Assembly: GCA_028871475.1 (NCBI GenBank) | Contig: JAGWMZ010000029.1 | Location: 1 to 45,739 of the forward strand | DNA length: 45,739 nucleotides | Source of the DNA: Sphingomonadales bacterium | Lineage (GTDB): Bacteria > Pseudomonadota > Alphaproteobacteria > Sphingomonadales > Sphingomonadaceae | Reading direction: 5' to 3' | Part shown: positions 31,549 to 41,811 of the stretch, piece after piece | Layout: each line of letters opens with the position of its first letter | How positions within the stretch are numbered: the stretch's first letter is position 1 | The notes under the pieces: model-generated | What the model was told of the DNA's origin: nothing | The model's input: only the letters and a program-made list of their open reading frames with translations | The model's database searches: none | Position numbers and translations under genes: made by a program

Positions 31549-31612
31549 CCTGCTGCCGCGTCTTCACGTGCATCCCCTGCCCAGCCGGATCCGTAATGGA
31601 AGGGGGCAGACC

Positions 31613-34363
31613 ATGCCGACGCAAGAATCGACCAGAAGTACCGAGCGCAGCCGCGCCTTGGGGCTGAGTACATTTGCCTTCACCGTCTGTTTTGCGGTGT
31701 GGACGATCTTTGCGATCATCGGGATCGAGATCAAGGCGGAACTGGGGCTGAACGATACGCAGTTCGGCCTGCTCGTGGGCACCCCGATCCTCACCGGGTC
31801 GCTGGTCCGACTGATGCTCGGCATCTGGACCGACCAGCGCGGCGGCCGCGTCATCTTTCCGCTGACGATGCTCGCTTCTGCGGCGGCGACGTTCCTGCTG
31901 TCGCACGCCAGCAGCTATGCGGCGATGCTGCTGGCGGCGCTGGGCATGGGCCTGGCGGGCGGCGGCTTCGCGGTCGGCGTTGCCTATGTCTCCAAGTGGT
32001 ATCCGCAAGAGCGGCAGGGCGCCGCGCTCGGGTTCTTCGGCATGGGCAATGTCGGCGCTGCCGTGACCAAGCTGCTTGCGCCGTGGGTCATGGTCGCATT
32101 TGGCTGGACCGCCGTGGCGCAGATCTGGGCAGCTGTGCTTGCCCTGACCGCAGTGCTGTTCTTCGTGTTTGCCAAGGACGAGCCGGAACTGGCCGCGCGC
32201 AAGGCCACCGGAGCCCCCGCGCGCGGCGTCATCGAGCAACTCGCCCCGCTGAAGAACGAACAGGTCTGGCGTTTCTCGCTGTATTATTTCTTTGTGTTCG
32301 GCGCCTTTGTTGCGCTGGCGCTGTGGTTGCCCAAGTATCTGATCGGGGTATACGGCCTCGACGTGAAGGTTGCGGGCACGCTTGCCGCAACCTTTTCGCT
32401 CTCGGCCAGCCTGTTCCGCGCCTATGGCGGCGTCCTGTCCGACCGCTACGGTGCGCGGCGGATCATGTACGCGACGTTCGGCGTCTCGCTCGTGCTGCTG
32501 TTCATGCTGTCGTACCCGGCGACGGACTACACGATCCACGGGACCAAGGGCGACATTTCCTTCTCGACCTCGATGAGCCTCGTGCCGTTCGTGCTCACGG
32601 TCTTCGTGCTCGGCTTCTTCATGTCGTTAGGCAAGGCAGCAGTCTACAAGCATATCCCGGTCTATTACCCGGACCATGTCGGTGCGGTCGGCGGCCTGGT
32701 CGGACTGGTCGGCGGGCTTGGCGGGTTCGTCCTGCCGATCGTGTTCGGCGCGGTCAGCGACCTGACCGGGATCTGGACGAGTTGCTTCATGGTGCTGTTT
32801 GGTCTCGTCGCGGTCGCGCTGGGCTGGATGCACATGGCGATCCGCCAGATGGAGCAGAAGGCCGCCCGGACCGAAACCCGGTCGTTCCCGCAGTTCCCCG
32901 AAATGGCCGAATTGCACGATGCGCAGCGCCATGGCGAATACGCGGCCGTATCCAAGGTGCTTACCGACTGGCGGCCGGAAGACCCGGTCTTCTGGGAGGA
33001 AGCCGGCCAGCGCATCGCCCGGCGCAACCTGCTCATCTCCATCCCCGCGCTGCTCCTTGCCTTCGCGGTGTGGATGGTGTGGTCCGTGGTTGTCGCGAAG
33101 CTTCCCCTCATCGGCTTCGCCTATACCACGGACCAGCTGTTCTGGCTTGCCGCGCTGCCGGGCCTGTCGGGCGCGACCTTCCGGATATTCTACAGCTTCA
33201 TGGTCCCGATCTTCGGCGGTCGGCTGTGGACCACGCTGTCCACCGCCTCGCTCCTGATCCCGGCCTTCGGGATCGGTTATGCGGTGCAGAACCCAGATAC
33301 GCCCTACTTCATCTTCCTGGTGCTCGCGCTGCTGTGCGGCTTTGGCGGCGGCAACTTCGCCTCGTCGATGTCGAACATCGGGTTCTTCTTCCCCAAGGCG
33401 CAGAAGGGCAACGCGCTGGCGCTCAATGCCGGGCTGGGCAACCTCGGCGTCTCGGTGATGCAGTTCGCCGTGCCGCTGGTCATCACCGCCAGCGTGTTCG
33501 GCGCGGTGGGGGGTGCCGCCCAGCCAACTGCCGACGGCGGCCAGATGTGGCTGCAGAACGCCGGTTTCATCTGGGTGCCCTTCATCATCGTCTCGACCGT
33601 GCTGGCCTGGCTGGGGATGAACGACATCGCCGATGCGCGTGCGAGCTTTGCCGAACAGTCGATCATCTTCCAGCGCAAGCAGAATTGGCTGATGTGCTGG
33701 CTCTACACCGGCACCTTCGGGTCGTTCATCGGCTTTTCCGCCGGGCTGCCGCTGCTTGCCAAGAGCCAGTTTCCCGACGTCAACGTGCTCAAATACGTCT
33801 TTCTCGGGCCGCTCGTCGGCGCGATCAGCCGTGCCGCGACGGGTTGGGTCTCTGATCGGTGGGGCGGCGGCCGGGTCACCTTCTGGGTGTTCATCGGGAT
33901 GATCGCCGGGGTGTTCGGTGTAATCCATTACCTAGATGCAAAGGACTTCACCGGCTTCCTTTCCATGTTCGTCTTCATGTTCTTCGTGACCGGCGTGGGC
34001 AATGCCTCGACCTTCCAGATGATCCCGGTGATCATGCGTAGTGAAGTGCTGTGGCTGATGCCTGAGCTGGACCCGCAGCAACGCATGCGCCAGGCCGAAA
34101 AGGAATCGGCGGCGATCGTCGGCTTTACGTCGGCGATCGCGGCCTACGGCGCCTTCTTCATCCCGCGCGCTTTCGGGATGTCGATCTCTGCAACCGGCAC
34201 GCCCCACGCCGCGCTCTATGGCTTCATGGCCTTCTACGCGAGCTGCGTCGCGCTCACCTGGTGGGCCTATACCCGCCGGGGCGGCCTGCTCCACGACATC
34301 GAGCGGGGCTGCGCGCCCGCTCCCGCCTCCTCTCCTGCCGCCATCTCCGGAGTTCCCGCATGA
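31613..34363 (+). CDS. narK: Fused NarK1-NarK2 nitrate/nitrite transporter
   Basis: The 916-aa protein is two major-facilitator units in one chain. The first (about 15-440) contains GIWTDQRGGRVIFPL and the nitrate signature GNVGAAVTKLLAPW, typical of the NarK1 nitrate/proton symporter. A soluble linker (about 430-490) follows. The second (about 490-895) contains GGGNFASSMSNIGFFFPK and LNAGLGNLGVSVMQF, the NarK2 nitrate/nitrite antiporter signatures. The same fusion is known in Paracoccus. AAGGGGGC sets ATG 31613; the upstream frame overlaps box 3 and is not coding. The stop overlaps the narG start (ATGA). Confidence 0.96.
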   Translation: MPTQESTRSTERSRALGLSTFAFTVCFAVWTIFAIIGIEIKAELGLNDTQFGLLVGTPILTGSLVRLMLGIWTDQRGGRVIFPLTMLASAAATFLLSHASSYAAMLLAALGMGLAGGGFAVGVAYVSKWYPQERQGAALGFFGMGNVGAAVTKLLAPWVMVAFGWTAVAQIWAAVLALTAVLFFVFAKDEPELAARKATGAPARGVIEQLAPLKNEQVWRFSLYYFFVFGAFVALALWLPKYLIGVYGLDVKVAGTLAATFSLSASLFRAYGGVLSDRYGARRIMYATFGVSLVLLFMLSYPATDYTIHGTKGDISFSTSMSLVPFVLTVFVLGFFMSLGKAAVYKHIPVYYPDHVGAVGGLVGLVGGLGGFVLPIVFGAVSDLTGIWTSCFMVLFGLVAVALGWMHMAIRQMEQKAARTETRSFPQFPEMAELHDAQRHGEYAAVSKVLTDWRPEDPVFWEEAGQRIARRNLLISIPALLLAFAVWMVWSVVVAKLPLIGFAYTTDQLFWLAALPGLSGATFRIFYSFMVPIFGGRLWTTLSTASLLIPAFGIGYAVQNPDTPYFIFLVLALLCGFGGGNFASSMSNIGFFFPKAQKGNALALNAGLGNLGVSVMQFAVPLVITASVFGAVGGAAQPTADGGQMWLQNAGFIWVPFIIVSTVLAWLGMNDIADARASFAEQSIIFQRKQNWLMCWLYTGTFGSFIGFSAGLPLLAKSQFPDVNVLKYVFLGPLVGAISRAATGWVSDRWGGGRVTFWVFIGMIAGVFGVIHYLDAKDFTGFLSMFVFMFFVTGVGNASTFQMIPVIMRSEVLWLMPELDPQQRMRQAEKESAAIVGFTSAIAAYGAFFIPRAFGMSISATGTPHAALYGFMAFYASCVALTWWAYTRRGGLLHDIERGCAPAPASSPAAISGVPA

Positions 34364-37300
34364 GCCACCTGCTCGACCGCCTGACCTTTTTCCGCCAGAA
34401 GAAGGAAACCTTCGCCGACGGCCACGGCCTGACCACTGCGGAATCGCGTGATTGGGAGGATGGCTACCGCAAGCGCTGGCAGCACGATAAGATTGTGCGC
34501 TCCACCCACGGGGTGAACTGCACCGGGTCGTGCTCGTGGAAGATCTACGTCAAGGGCGGGATCATTACCTGGGAGACCCAGCAGACCGACTATCCGCGCA
34601 CGCGGCCTGAACTGCCCAACCACGAACCGCGGGGCTGTCCGCGCGGGGCGAGCTATTCGTGGTACATCTATTCGGCGCAGCGGCTGAAGTATCCGCTGGT
34701 GCGCAAGCGGCTGGTGCGGCTGTGGCGCGAGGCGCGCAAGGACCTGCCGCCGGTCGCGGCCTGGGCCTCGATCCAGAACGATCCGGTCAAGCGCCAGAGC
34801 TATACCGCGATCCGCGGCCACGGCGGTTTCGTCCGTTCGACCTGGGACGAGGTCAACGAAATCATCGCGGCGGCCAATGCCTATACCGCGAAGAAGTGGG
34901 GGCCGGACCGGGTGATCGGGTTCTCGCCGATCCCGGCCATGTCGATGGTCTCCTATGCGGCGGGCTCGCGCTATCTCTCGCTGCTCGGCGGCACCTGCAT
35001 GTCGTTCTATGACTGGTACTGCGACCTGCCGCCCGCCAGTCCGATGACCTGGGGCGAACAGACCGACGTTCCTGAAAGCGCCGACTGGTACAACGCCGGG
35101 TTCCTGATGCTGTGGGGTTCGAATGTCCCCCAGACCCGCACGCCAGACGCGCATTTCATGACCGAGGCCCGCTATCGCGGTGCCAAGGTCGCGGTTGTTT
35201 CACCGGATTACGCCGAGGCGACCAAATTCGCCGATCTCTGGCTCAATCCCAAGCAAGGCACCGATGCGGCGCTGGCGCTGGCGATGGGCCACGTGATCCT
35301 GCGCGAGTTCCACCTTGACCGACAGGTCCCCTATTTCGAGGACTATTGCCGCCGCTATTCGGACATGCCCATGCTGGTGCGGCTGTTGGAAAAGGATGGG
35401 GCTTTCGTGCCCGACCGGATGCTGCGCGCCTCCGATTTCGCCGGCCACCTGGGCGAGGCGAACAATCCCGAATGGAAACCCGTCGCCATCGATGACGAGC
35501 GCGACGAAGTGGTCGCGCCGACCGGCTCGGCCGGGTTCCGCTGGGGCGACCCGGGCAAGTGGAACCTTGAGGAAAAGGACGGTCAGGGCAGCATCGTGAA
35601 GCTGAGGATGACCGCGATCCTCGACAAGGACCACGACGAGGTGGTCGAGGTCGGCTTTCCCTATTTCGGCAACCGCGAGCATGACCATTTCGAGGGCACC
35701 GACCATCCGGACGTGCTCCTGAAGCGCGTGCCGGTGCGCGAACTGGAGCTTGAGGGCGGGCACGCCTATGTCGCCACCGTGTTCGACCTGCTTTGCGCGA
35801 ACTACGGGCTCGACCGGGGGCTGGGCGGCGAACACGTTGCCCGCGATTATGCCGCGGCCAGCCCCTACACGCCGGCCTGGGGGGAAAAGATCACCGGCGT
35901 CCCGGCCGAACAGATCATCACCATCGCCCGCGAGTTTGCCGCCAATGCCGAGGCGACCAATGGCAAGTCGATGGTCATTCTCGGGGCCGGGCTGAACCAC
36001 TGGTATCACATGGACATGAACTACCGGGGGATCATCAATCTCCTGGTGATGTGCGGCTGCGTTGGCCAGTCGGGCGGCGGCTGGTCGCACTATGTCGGGC
36101 AGGAAAAGCTGCGCCCGCAGACCGGTTGGACTGCGCTCGCCTTTGCGCTCGACTGGAACCGCCCGCCGCGGCAGATGAACTCGACCAGCTTTTTCTATGC
36201 CCATACCAACCAGTGGCGCTACGAGACGCTCGATGTCAGCGAGATCCTTTCGCCCACCGCGCCTCCGGGCGACTGGGACGCGAGCCTGATCGACTACAAC
36301 GTGCGGGCGGAACGCATGGGCTGGCTGCCCTCGGCGCCGCAGCTCAAGACCAATCCGCTCGACGTGGGCAAGGCGGCCAAGGCCTCGGGCAAGGACGTGA
36401 AGGACTATGTCGCGGCCGCGCTCAAGTCTGGCGAGCTGGAGATGTCGTGCTTCGACCCCGATGATCCCGCCAACTGGCCGCGCAACATGTTCGTCTGGCG
36501 CTCCAACCTGCTCGGCTCATCGGGCAAGGGGCACGAGTATTTCCTCAAGCACCTACTCGGCACTGCACACGGCGTCCAGGGCAAGGACCTTGGTGAAATG
36601 GGCCACCAGAAACCGCGCGAGGTGAAGTGGCACGAGGAGGCACCGAAGGGCAAACTCGACCTGCTGGTCACGCTCGACTTCCGGATGTCGACGACCTGCG
36701 TCTATTCGGACATCGTCCTGCCCACCGCCAGCTGGTACGAGAAGGACGACCTCAACACCTCGGACATGCACCCGTTCATCCACCCGCTGTCGGCGGCGGT
36801 GGACCCGGTGTGGGAATCGCGCAGCGACTGGGACATCTACAAGGGGATCGCCAAGACCTTCTCCGAGATTGCCCCCGAAGTGCTGGGCGTCGAACAGGAC
36901 GTCGTGCTGGTGCCGATCCAGCACGACACCGCCAACGAGATCGCCCAGCCCTTTGACGTTGCCGACTGGGGCAAGGGTGAGATCGATCTGATCCCGGGCC
37001 GGACGATGGCGAACATTGCCGTGGTCGAGCGCGACTATCCGAACCTCTACAAGCGCTTCACCGCGCTGGGGCCGCTGATGGACAAGCTCGGCAACGGCGG
37101 CAAGGGCATCGGCTGGAACACCCAGCCCGAGGTGGAGAACCTCAGGAAGCTCAACGGCACGGTCACGCAAAGTGGCCCGACCCATGGGATGGCACGGATC
37201 GACACCGCGATCGATGCGGCCGAAGTCCTGCTGATGCTGGCGCCGGAGACCAACGGCGAAGTCGCGGTCAAAGCATGGGAGGCGCTGTCGAAGTTCACGG

Positions 37301-38097
37301 GGCGCGAACACGCCCACCTTGCCCTGCCCAAGGAGGAGGAGAAGATCCGCTTCCGCGACATTCAGGCCCAGCCGAGGAAGATCATCTCCTCGCCCACCTG
37401 GTCGGGCATCGAGAGCGAACACGTCTGCTACAACGCAGGTTATACCAATGTCCACGAGCTGATCCCGTGGCGCACACTCACGGGACGCCAGCAGCTTTAC
37501 CAGGACCACAAGTGGATGCTCGCCTTTGGCGAAGGGCTATGCGTCTATCGCCCGCCGATCGACACCAAGGCGGTCAAGCCGATGCTCGACAAGGCAGCGG
37601 GGCAGAAGCACGTCGTGCTGAACTTCATCACCCCGCACCAGAAGTGGGGCATCCATTCCACCTATACCGACAACCTGCTGATGCTCACGCTGTCACGCGG
37701 GGGGCCAATCGTCTGGATGTCGGAAGTGGACGCGGCGAAGGCCGGGCTGGTCGACAACGACTGGGTCGAAACCTTCAACTCCAACGGCGCGCTGGTGGCC
37801 CGCGTGGTCGTCTCGCAGCGGATGAAGGAGGGCACGTTGTTCATGTACCACGCGCAGGAGAAGATCGTGAACGTGCCCGGATCGCCGCTCACCGGCCAGC
37901 GCGGCGGGATCCACAACTCGGTGACCCGCGCGATCCTCAAGCCGACGCACATGATCGGCGGCTACGTCCAGCAGAGCTACGGCTTCAATTACTACGGCAC
38001 GGTCGGTTCCAACCGCGATGAGTTCGTCATCGTCCGCAAACTCGAAAAGGTCGACTGGCTGGAAGAAGCCCTCGATGAAGGGGAGAACGCAGCATGA
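34360..38097 (+). CDS. narG: Respiratory nitrate reductase alpha subunit
   Basis: The 1245-aa catalytic subunit reduces nitrate to nitrite at the bis-MGD molybdenum centre on the cytoplasmic side. The FS0 cluster ligands H50, C54, C58 and C93 and the molybdenum ligand D222 (FYDWYCDLPPAS) stand at the same numbers as in E. coli NarG. No twin-Arg signal is seen, as expected for a cytoplasm-facing enzyme. It is coupled by ATGA overlaps to narK in front and narH behind. Confidence 0.98.
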   Translation: MSHLLDRLTFFRQKKETFADGHGLTTAESRDWEDGYRKRWQHDKIVRSTHGVNCTGSCSWKIYVKGGIITWETQQTDYPRTRPELPNHEPRGCPRGASYSWYIYSAQRLKYPLVRKRLVRLWREARKDLPPVAAWASIQNDPVKRQSYTAIRGHGGFVRSTWDEVNEIIAAANAYTAKKWGPDRVIGFSPIPAMSMVSYAAGSRYLSLLGGTCMSFYDWYCDLPPASPMTWGEQTDVPESADWYNAGFLMLWGSNVPQTRTPDAHFMTEARYRGAKVAVVSPDYAEATKFADLWLNPKQGTDAALALAMGHVILREFHLDRQVPYFEDYCRRYSDMPMLVRLLEKDGAFVPDRMLRASDFAGHLGEANNPEWKPVAIDDERDEVVAPTGSAGFRWGDPGKWNLEEKDGQGSIVKLRMTAILDKDHDEVVEVGFPYFGNREHDHFEGTDHPDVLLKRVPVRELELEGGHAYVATVFDLLCANYGLDRGLGGEHVARDYAAASPYTPAWGEKITGVPAEQIITIAREFAANAEATNGKSMVILGAGLNHWYHMDMNYRGIINLLVMCGCVGQSGGGWSHYVGQEKLRPQTGWTALAFALDWNRPPRQMNSTSFFYAHTNQWRYETLDVSEILSPTAPPGDWDASLIDYNVRAERMGWLPSAPQLKTNPLDVGKAAKASGKDVKDYVAAALKSGELEMSCFDPDDPANWPRNMFVWRSNLLGSSGKGHEYFLKHLLGTAHGVQGKDLGEMGHQKPREVKWHEEAPKGKLDLLVTLDFRMSTTCVYSDIVLPTASWYEKDDLNTSDMHPFIHPLSAAVDPVWESRSDWDIYKGIAKTFSEIAPEVLGVEQDVVLVPIQHDTANEIAQPFDVADWGKGEIDLIPGRTMANIAVVERDYPNLYKRFTALGPLMDKLGNGGKGIGWNTQPEVENLRKLNGTVTQSGPTHGMARIDTAIDAAEVLLMLAPETNGEVAVKAWEALSKFTGREHAHLALPKEEEKIRFRDIQAQPRKIISSPTWSGIESEHVCYNAGYTNVHELIPWRTLTGRQQLYQDHKWMLAFGEGLCVYRPPIDTKAVKPMLDKAAGQKHVVLNFITPHQKWGIHSTYTDNLLMLTLSRGGPIVWMSEVDAAKAGLVDNDWVETFNSNGALVARVVVSQRMKEGTLFMYHAQEKIVNVPGSPLTGQRGGIHNSVTRAILKPTHMIGGYVQQSYGFNYYGTVGSNRDEFVIVRKLEKVDWLEEALDEGENAA

Positions 38098-39617
38098 AAG
38101 TCCGGGCCCAGATCGGCAAGGTCCTGAACCTCGACAAGTGCATCGGCTGCCACACCTGCTCGGTCACGTGCAAGAACGTGTGGACCAGCCGCGAGGGCGT
38201 GGAATACGCCTGGTTCAACAACGTGGAAACCAAGCCCGGCGTCGGCTTTCCCAAGGACTGGGAAAACCAGAAGCGGTGGAACGGCGGCTGGGACCTGAAG
38301 CACGGCCGGCTCCAGCCGCGCATGGGCGGCAAGTGGCGCCTGCTGGCGAAGATCTTCGCCAATCCCGACCTGCCCGAGATTGACGACTACTACGAGCCGT
38401 TCACCTTCGATTACGGCCACCTGCAATCGGCAGGAGAGTCCAAGGCATTCCCCACCGCACGCCCGCGCAGCCTCGTCTCGGGCAAGCGGATGGAAAAGAT
38501 CCAGGGCGGGCCGAACTGGGAGGAAATCCTTGGCGGCGAGTTCTCCAAGCGGTCGGCCGACTACAACTTCGAAGGGGTCGAGAAGGAAATCTACGGCCAG
38601 TTCGAGAACACCTTCATGATGTACCTGCCGCGCCTGTGCGAGCACTGCCTCAACCCGACCTGCGTGGCGGCGTGCCCATCGGGCTCGATCTACAAGCGCG
38701 AGGAGGACGGGATCGTCCTTATCGACCAGGAAAAGTGCCGCGGCTGGCGGATGTGCGTCTCGGGCTGCCCGTACAAGAAGATCTACTTCAACTGGAAGTC
38801 CGGCAAGAGCGAGAAGTGCACCTTCTGCTATCCACGGATCGAAGCGGGCCAGCCGACGGTCTGCTCGGAAACCTGCGTCGGGCGCATCCGCTACCTTGGC
38901 GTGATGCTTTATGATGCGGACCGGATCGAGCAGGCCGCCAGCGCGGAGAACGTCGAGGACCTCTACCAGGCCCAGCTCGACATCTTCCTTGATCCCAACG
39001 ACCCGGCGGTCATCGCGCAGGCCCGCGCCGATGGCGTGCCCGAGGGCTGGATCGAAGCCGCGCGGCATTCGCCGGTGTGGAAGATGGCGATGGAATGGAA
39101 GGTCGCCTTCCCGCTCCACCCCGAATACCGCACCCTGCCGATGGTCTGGTACGTGCCACCGCTCTCCCCGATCAATGCGGCGGCCAGCGCCGGCAAGATC
39201 GCGGCGCGGAACGGGATGCCCGATGTCCGCAGCCTGCGCATTCCGGTGAAGTATCTCGCCAACCTGCTGACTGCGGGGAAGGAAGCGCCGGTGGTCGACG
39301 CGCTGGAGCGGATGCTCGCCATGCGCGCCTATATGCGTGCGAAGACCGTGAACGGCACGATCGTCGAGGAGATCGCCCGCGAGGTTGGCCTGACCGGACA
39401 GCAGATCGAGGACATGTATCACGTAATGGCGATTGCCAATTACGAGGACCGCTTCGTCATCCCTGCCGGCCACCGCGAGGACGCCGAGGACATGTTCGAG
39501 GAAAAGGGTTCCTGCGGGTTCTCGTTCGGCAACGGCTGCTCGGGCGGATCGTCCGACGCGAACCTGTTCGGGGCACCTGCCCGCAAGAAGCTGCAAACTC
39601 CTACGGAGGTGTTCTGA
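38094..39617 (+). CDS. narH: Respiratory nitrate reductase beta subunit
   Basis: The 507-aa electron-transfer subunit carries four Fe-S clusters. The first Cys group C16, C19, C22, C26 (CIGCHTCSVTC) is at E. coli numbering. LCEHCLNPTCVAACPSG, CRGWRMCVSGCPYKK (with Trp in place of a Cys, which makes the 3Fe-4S cluster) and CTFCYPRIEAGQPTVC follow. It links NarI heme to NarG. ATG 38094 overlaps the narG stop. Confidence 0.98.
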   Translation: MKVRAQIGKVLNLDKCIGCHTCSVTCKNVWTSREGVEYAWFNNVETKPGVGFPKDWENQKRWNGGWDLKHGRLQPRMGGKWRLLAKIFANPDLPEIDDYYEPFTFDYGHLQSAGESKAFPTARPRSLVSGKRMEKIQGGPNWEEILGGEFSKRSADYNFEGVEKEIYGQFENTFMMYLPRLCEHCLNPTCVAACPSGSIYKREEDGIVLIDQEKCRGWRMCVSGCPYKKIYFNWKSGKSEKCTFCYPRIEAGQPTVCSETCVGRIRYLGVMLYDADRIEQAASAENVEDLYQAQLDIFLDPNDPAVIAQARADGVPEGWIEAARHSPVWKMAMEWKVAFPLHPEYRTLPMVWYVPPLSPINAAASAGKIAARNGMPDVRSLRIPVKYLANLLTAGKEAPVVDALERMLAMRAYMRAKTVNGTIVEEIAREVGLTGQQIEDMYHVMAIANYEDRFVIPAGHREDAEDMFEEKGSCGFSFGNGCSGGSSDANLFGAPARKKLQTPTEVF

Positions 39618-40309
39618 TGCGCCATACGCTACTCATCCTGTCGCACCTGTTGCGCTACCCCTCAGAAGCCATGCAGCAGGCGGCCCCCGAGCTGGTGGCG
39701 GCGCTCGAACTCGATGGCGTGCTGGAGAGCGGCCAGATCGAGGAGGTCAAGCCGCTAGTCCAGGCGCTGATCGACGACGAGCTGCTGGACTTGCAGGAAG
39801 GGTATAGTTCGCTTTTCGACCGGGGCAGGGCCTTGTCGCTGCACCTGTTCGAGCATGTCCACGGCGAAAGCCGTGATCGCGGCCAGGCCATGGTCGACCT
39901 GCGCGACCGGTACGAGGCGCGGGGCCTCGAGATCGCGGCGAACGAATTGCCCGACTATTTGCCACTGTTCCTCGAGTACCTGTCGGTCCTTCCCACCGAA
40001 CAGGCGCTCGAGGAACTTTCCCAGCCCGGCGTTGTCATCGCGGCACTTGCGCAGCGTCTGGCCGAAAAGGGCACGCCCTGGGCCGCACCGATGCAGGTGT
40101 TGTCCGGACTTGCCGGAGCGAGCGCAGACGAACTAGCCATCGTTCCGCCTGACGATCCGGACGATCTGGCCGCGCTCGACAAGGCGTGGGCCGAGGAACA
40201 GGTTCGCTTCGATGCGCCCGCCGCGCCCGATGCCGCGTGCCCGCAAGCGGCTGCGATGGTTGCCCGCTTCGGGTCCCTCAATCTTTCGAGGAGTGAGGTC
40301 CATGGCTGA
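39617..40309 (+). CDS. narJ: Nitrate reductase assembly chaperone
   Basis: A 230-aa TorD-like chaperone that binds NarG and helps insert the molybdenum cofactor and FS0 cluster; it is not part of the finished enzyme. LLRYPSEAMQQAAPELVAAL at the start and YSSLFDRGRALSLHLFEHVHGESRDRG in the middle are NarJ signatures. ATG 39617 shares one base with the narH stop (TGATG) and has ACGGAGGTG upstream. The Ala/Pro-rich tail (about 195-230) is variable in the family. Confidence 0.96.
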   Translation: MRHTLLILSHLLRYPSEAMQQAAPELVAALELDGVLESGQIEEVKPLVQALIDDELLDLQEGYSSLFDRGRALSLHLFEHVHGESRDRGQAMVDLRDRYEARGLEIAANELPDYLPLFLEYLSVLPTEQALEELSQPGVVIAALAQRLAEKGTPWAAPMQVLSGLAGASADELAIVPPDDPDDLAALDKAWAEEQVRFDAPAAPDAACPQAAAMVARFGSLNLSRSEVHG

Positions 40310-41006
40310 TTTCGTCCACCATCTGCTCTTCGGCATCTATCCTTACATCGCGCTTGCCGTGCTCGTCGTGGGATCGGTGATCCGTTACGATCGGGAGCCC
40401 TATTCCTGGCGGGCGGGATCAAGCCAGATGCTGCGCCGCCGGCAATTGATCGTGGGCTCGGTGCTGTTCCACGCCGGGGTGCTGACGATCTTTGCCGGAC
40501 ACCTGGTCGGATTGCTCACCCCGATCGCGATCTGGGATATGCTGGGCGTGCCGCACGGAGCCAAGCAACTGCTCGCCATGATCGCGGGCGGGGTTGCCGG
40601 GGTGGCGGCGATTGCGGGCGCCAGCCTGCTGATCCACCGCCGCTTCCTCGATCCGCGCGTGCGCGCCGCATCGAACTTCAGCGACAACATGGTGATCCTG
40701 CTGCTGTGGGTGCAACTGGCACTGGGACTGTCGACCATACCCGTCTCGGCCCAGCATCTTGATGGACACGAGATGGTCAAGTTCATGGAATGGGCGCAGG
40801 GCATCTTCACCTTCCGCGCCGGTGCGGCTGATCAGATCCGCGAAGTCGCGCTGGTATTCAAGCTGCACCTGTTCCTGGGGCTGACGATCCTGCTGGTGTT
40901 CCCCTTTACACGGCTGGTCCATATGCTGTCTGCACCAATCCGCTATGTCTGGCGGCCGGGGTATCAGGTCGTGCGCTCGCGCAAGCTGGCGGCGCGCAAT
41001 GGTTGA
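40302..41006 (+). CDS. narI: Respiratory nitrate reductase gamma subunit, cytochrome b
   Basis: The 234-aa membrane subunit oxidises quinol and holds two b hemes. Five helices are visible. The heme ligands are H57 (LFHAGVL) and H67 (FAGHLVG) in helix 2 and the His of FKLHLFLG and RLVHMLS in helix 5, the E. coli pattern. ATG 40302 lies inside the end of narJ (8-base overlap) with GAGGAGTGAGG upstream. Confidence 0.97.
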   Translation: MADFVHHLLFGIYPYIALAVLVVGSVIRYDREPYSWRAGSSQMLRRRQLIVGSVLFHAGVLTIFAGHLVGLLTPIAIWDMLGVPHGAKQLLAMIAGGVAGVAAIAGASLLIHRRFLDPRVRAASNFSDNMVILLLWVQLALGLSTIPVSAQHLDGHEMVKFMEWAQGIFTFRAGAADQIREVALVFKLHLFLGLTILLVFPFTRLVHMLSAPIRYVWRPGYQVVRSRKLAARNG

Positions 41007-41811
41007 GGTGCTTGACCAGCCCCGCGTTGCCGTCAATGGCCGGGAAGTGCCCGCCGAGGCAATCGCCGCCGAAGCGCAGCACCATCCCGCGCCTGACGCA
41101 CAGGCCGCCTGGAATGCTGCGGCCGAGGCGCTGGCCGTGCGCCAGCTGCTGCTCGATGAAGCAGAGCGGCTCGGGATCGAAGGTAGCGGGCGGGCCGATG
41201 CCGACGGCCGCCCCCTGTGCGGCGAGGAAGCCCGGATCGAGGCGCTGCTTGCGGCCGAGGTGCAGACCCCGCGTGCCGACGAGGCGACCGCGCGCCGCTA
41301 TTACGATACCCACCGTGAGCGGTTCCGGTCCGCCCCGCTGGTCGAGGCCAGTCACATCCTGTTCGCGGCCGATCCTGCGGACTCCCTGGCTTATGGCCTG
41401 GCGACCGGCGACGCGCGAACGGCAATCCGCACCCTCCAGCGCGATCCGCAGGCATTCGATCTGCTGGCCCGGCAGCATTCGGCCTGCCCGTCGAAGGAGC
41501 AGGGCGGAATGCTGGGGCAAATTGCGCCGGGCGCGTTGGTTCCCGAATTCGAGGAGGTTCTTTTCAGCCTCGAGCCCGGTGCGTTGCATCCAGAACCAGT
41601 CCGCACCCGCTTTGGCGTGCACGTGATCCGCGCCGGACGGCACGAGGAGGCGCGCGAACTGCCGTTCGAGGCCGTATCGGACCAGATTTCCGGCTATCTG
41701 GAGGAAGCGAGCTGGCGGCGCGCCGTCGCCCAATACATCGGGATCCTTGCCGCCGGCGCCACGCTGGAAGGGGTCGAGCTGGCAGCAGCCACGGGACCGT
41801 TGGTGCAGTGA
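40999..41811 (+). CDS. Parvulin-type peptidyl-prolyl isomerase of the nar operon
   Basis: A 270-aa NifM/PpiC-like protein. A helical N-terminal region (about 1-105) precedes the parvulin domain (about 110-215): VEASHILFAADP, LARQHSACPSKEQGGMLGQI, FSLEPGALHPEPVRTRFGVHVI. No signal peptide is seen, so it works in the cytoplasm, probably on NarG or NarH folding. It overlaps narI by 8 bases and moaA by 4. A ppi gene at this position is known from Pseudomonas nar operons. Confidence 0.92.
   Translation: MVEVLDQPRVAVNGREVPAEAIAAEAQHHPAPDAQAAWNAAAEALAVRQLLLDEAERLGIEGSGRADADGRPLCGEEARIEALLAAEVQTPRADEATARRYYDTHRERFRSAPLVEASHILFAADPADSLAYGLATGDARTAIRTLQRDPQAFDLLARQHSACPSKEQGGMLGQIAPGALVPEFEEVLFSLEPGALHPEPVRTRFGVHVIRAGRHEEARELPFEAVSDQISGYLEEASWRRAVAQYIGILAAGATLEGVELAAATGPLVQ

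Noticed and set aside
37992..39596. 534-codon frame opposite narH
   Set aside because: Shadow frame; narH has all Fe-S cluster Cys groups and coupled neighbours.
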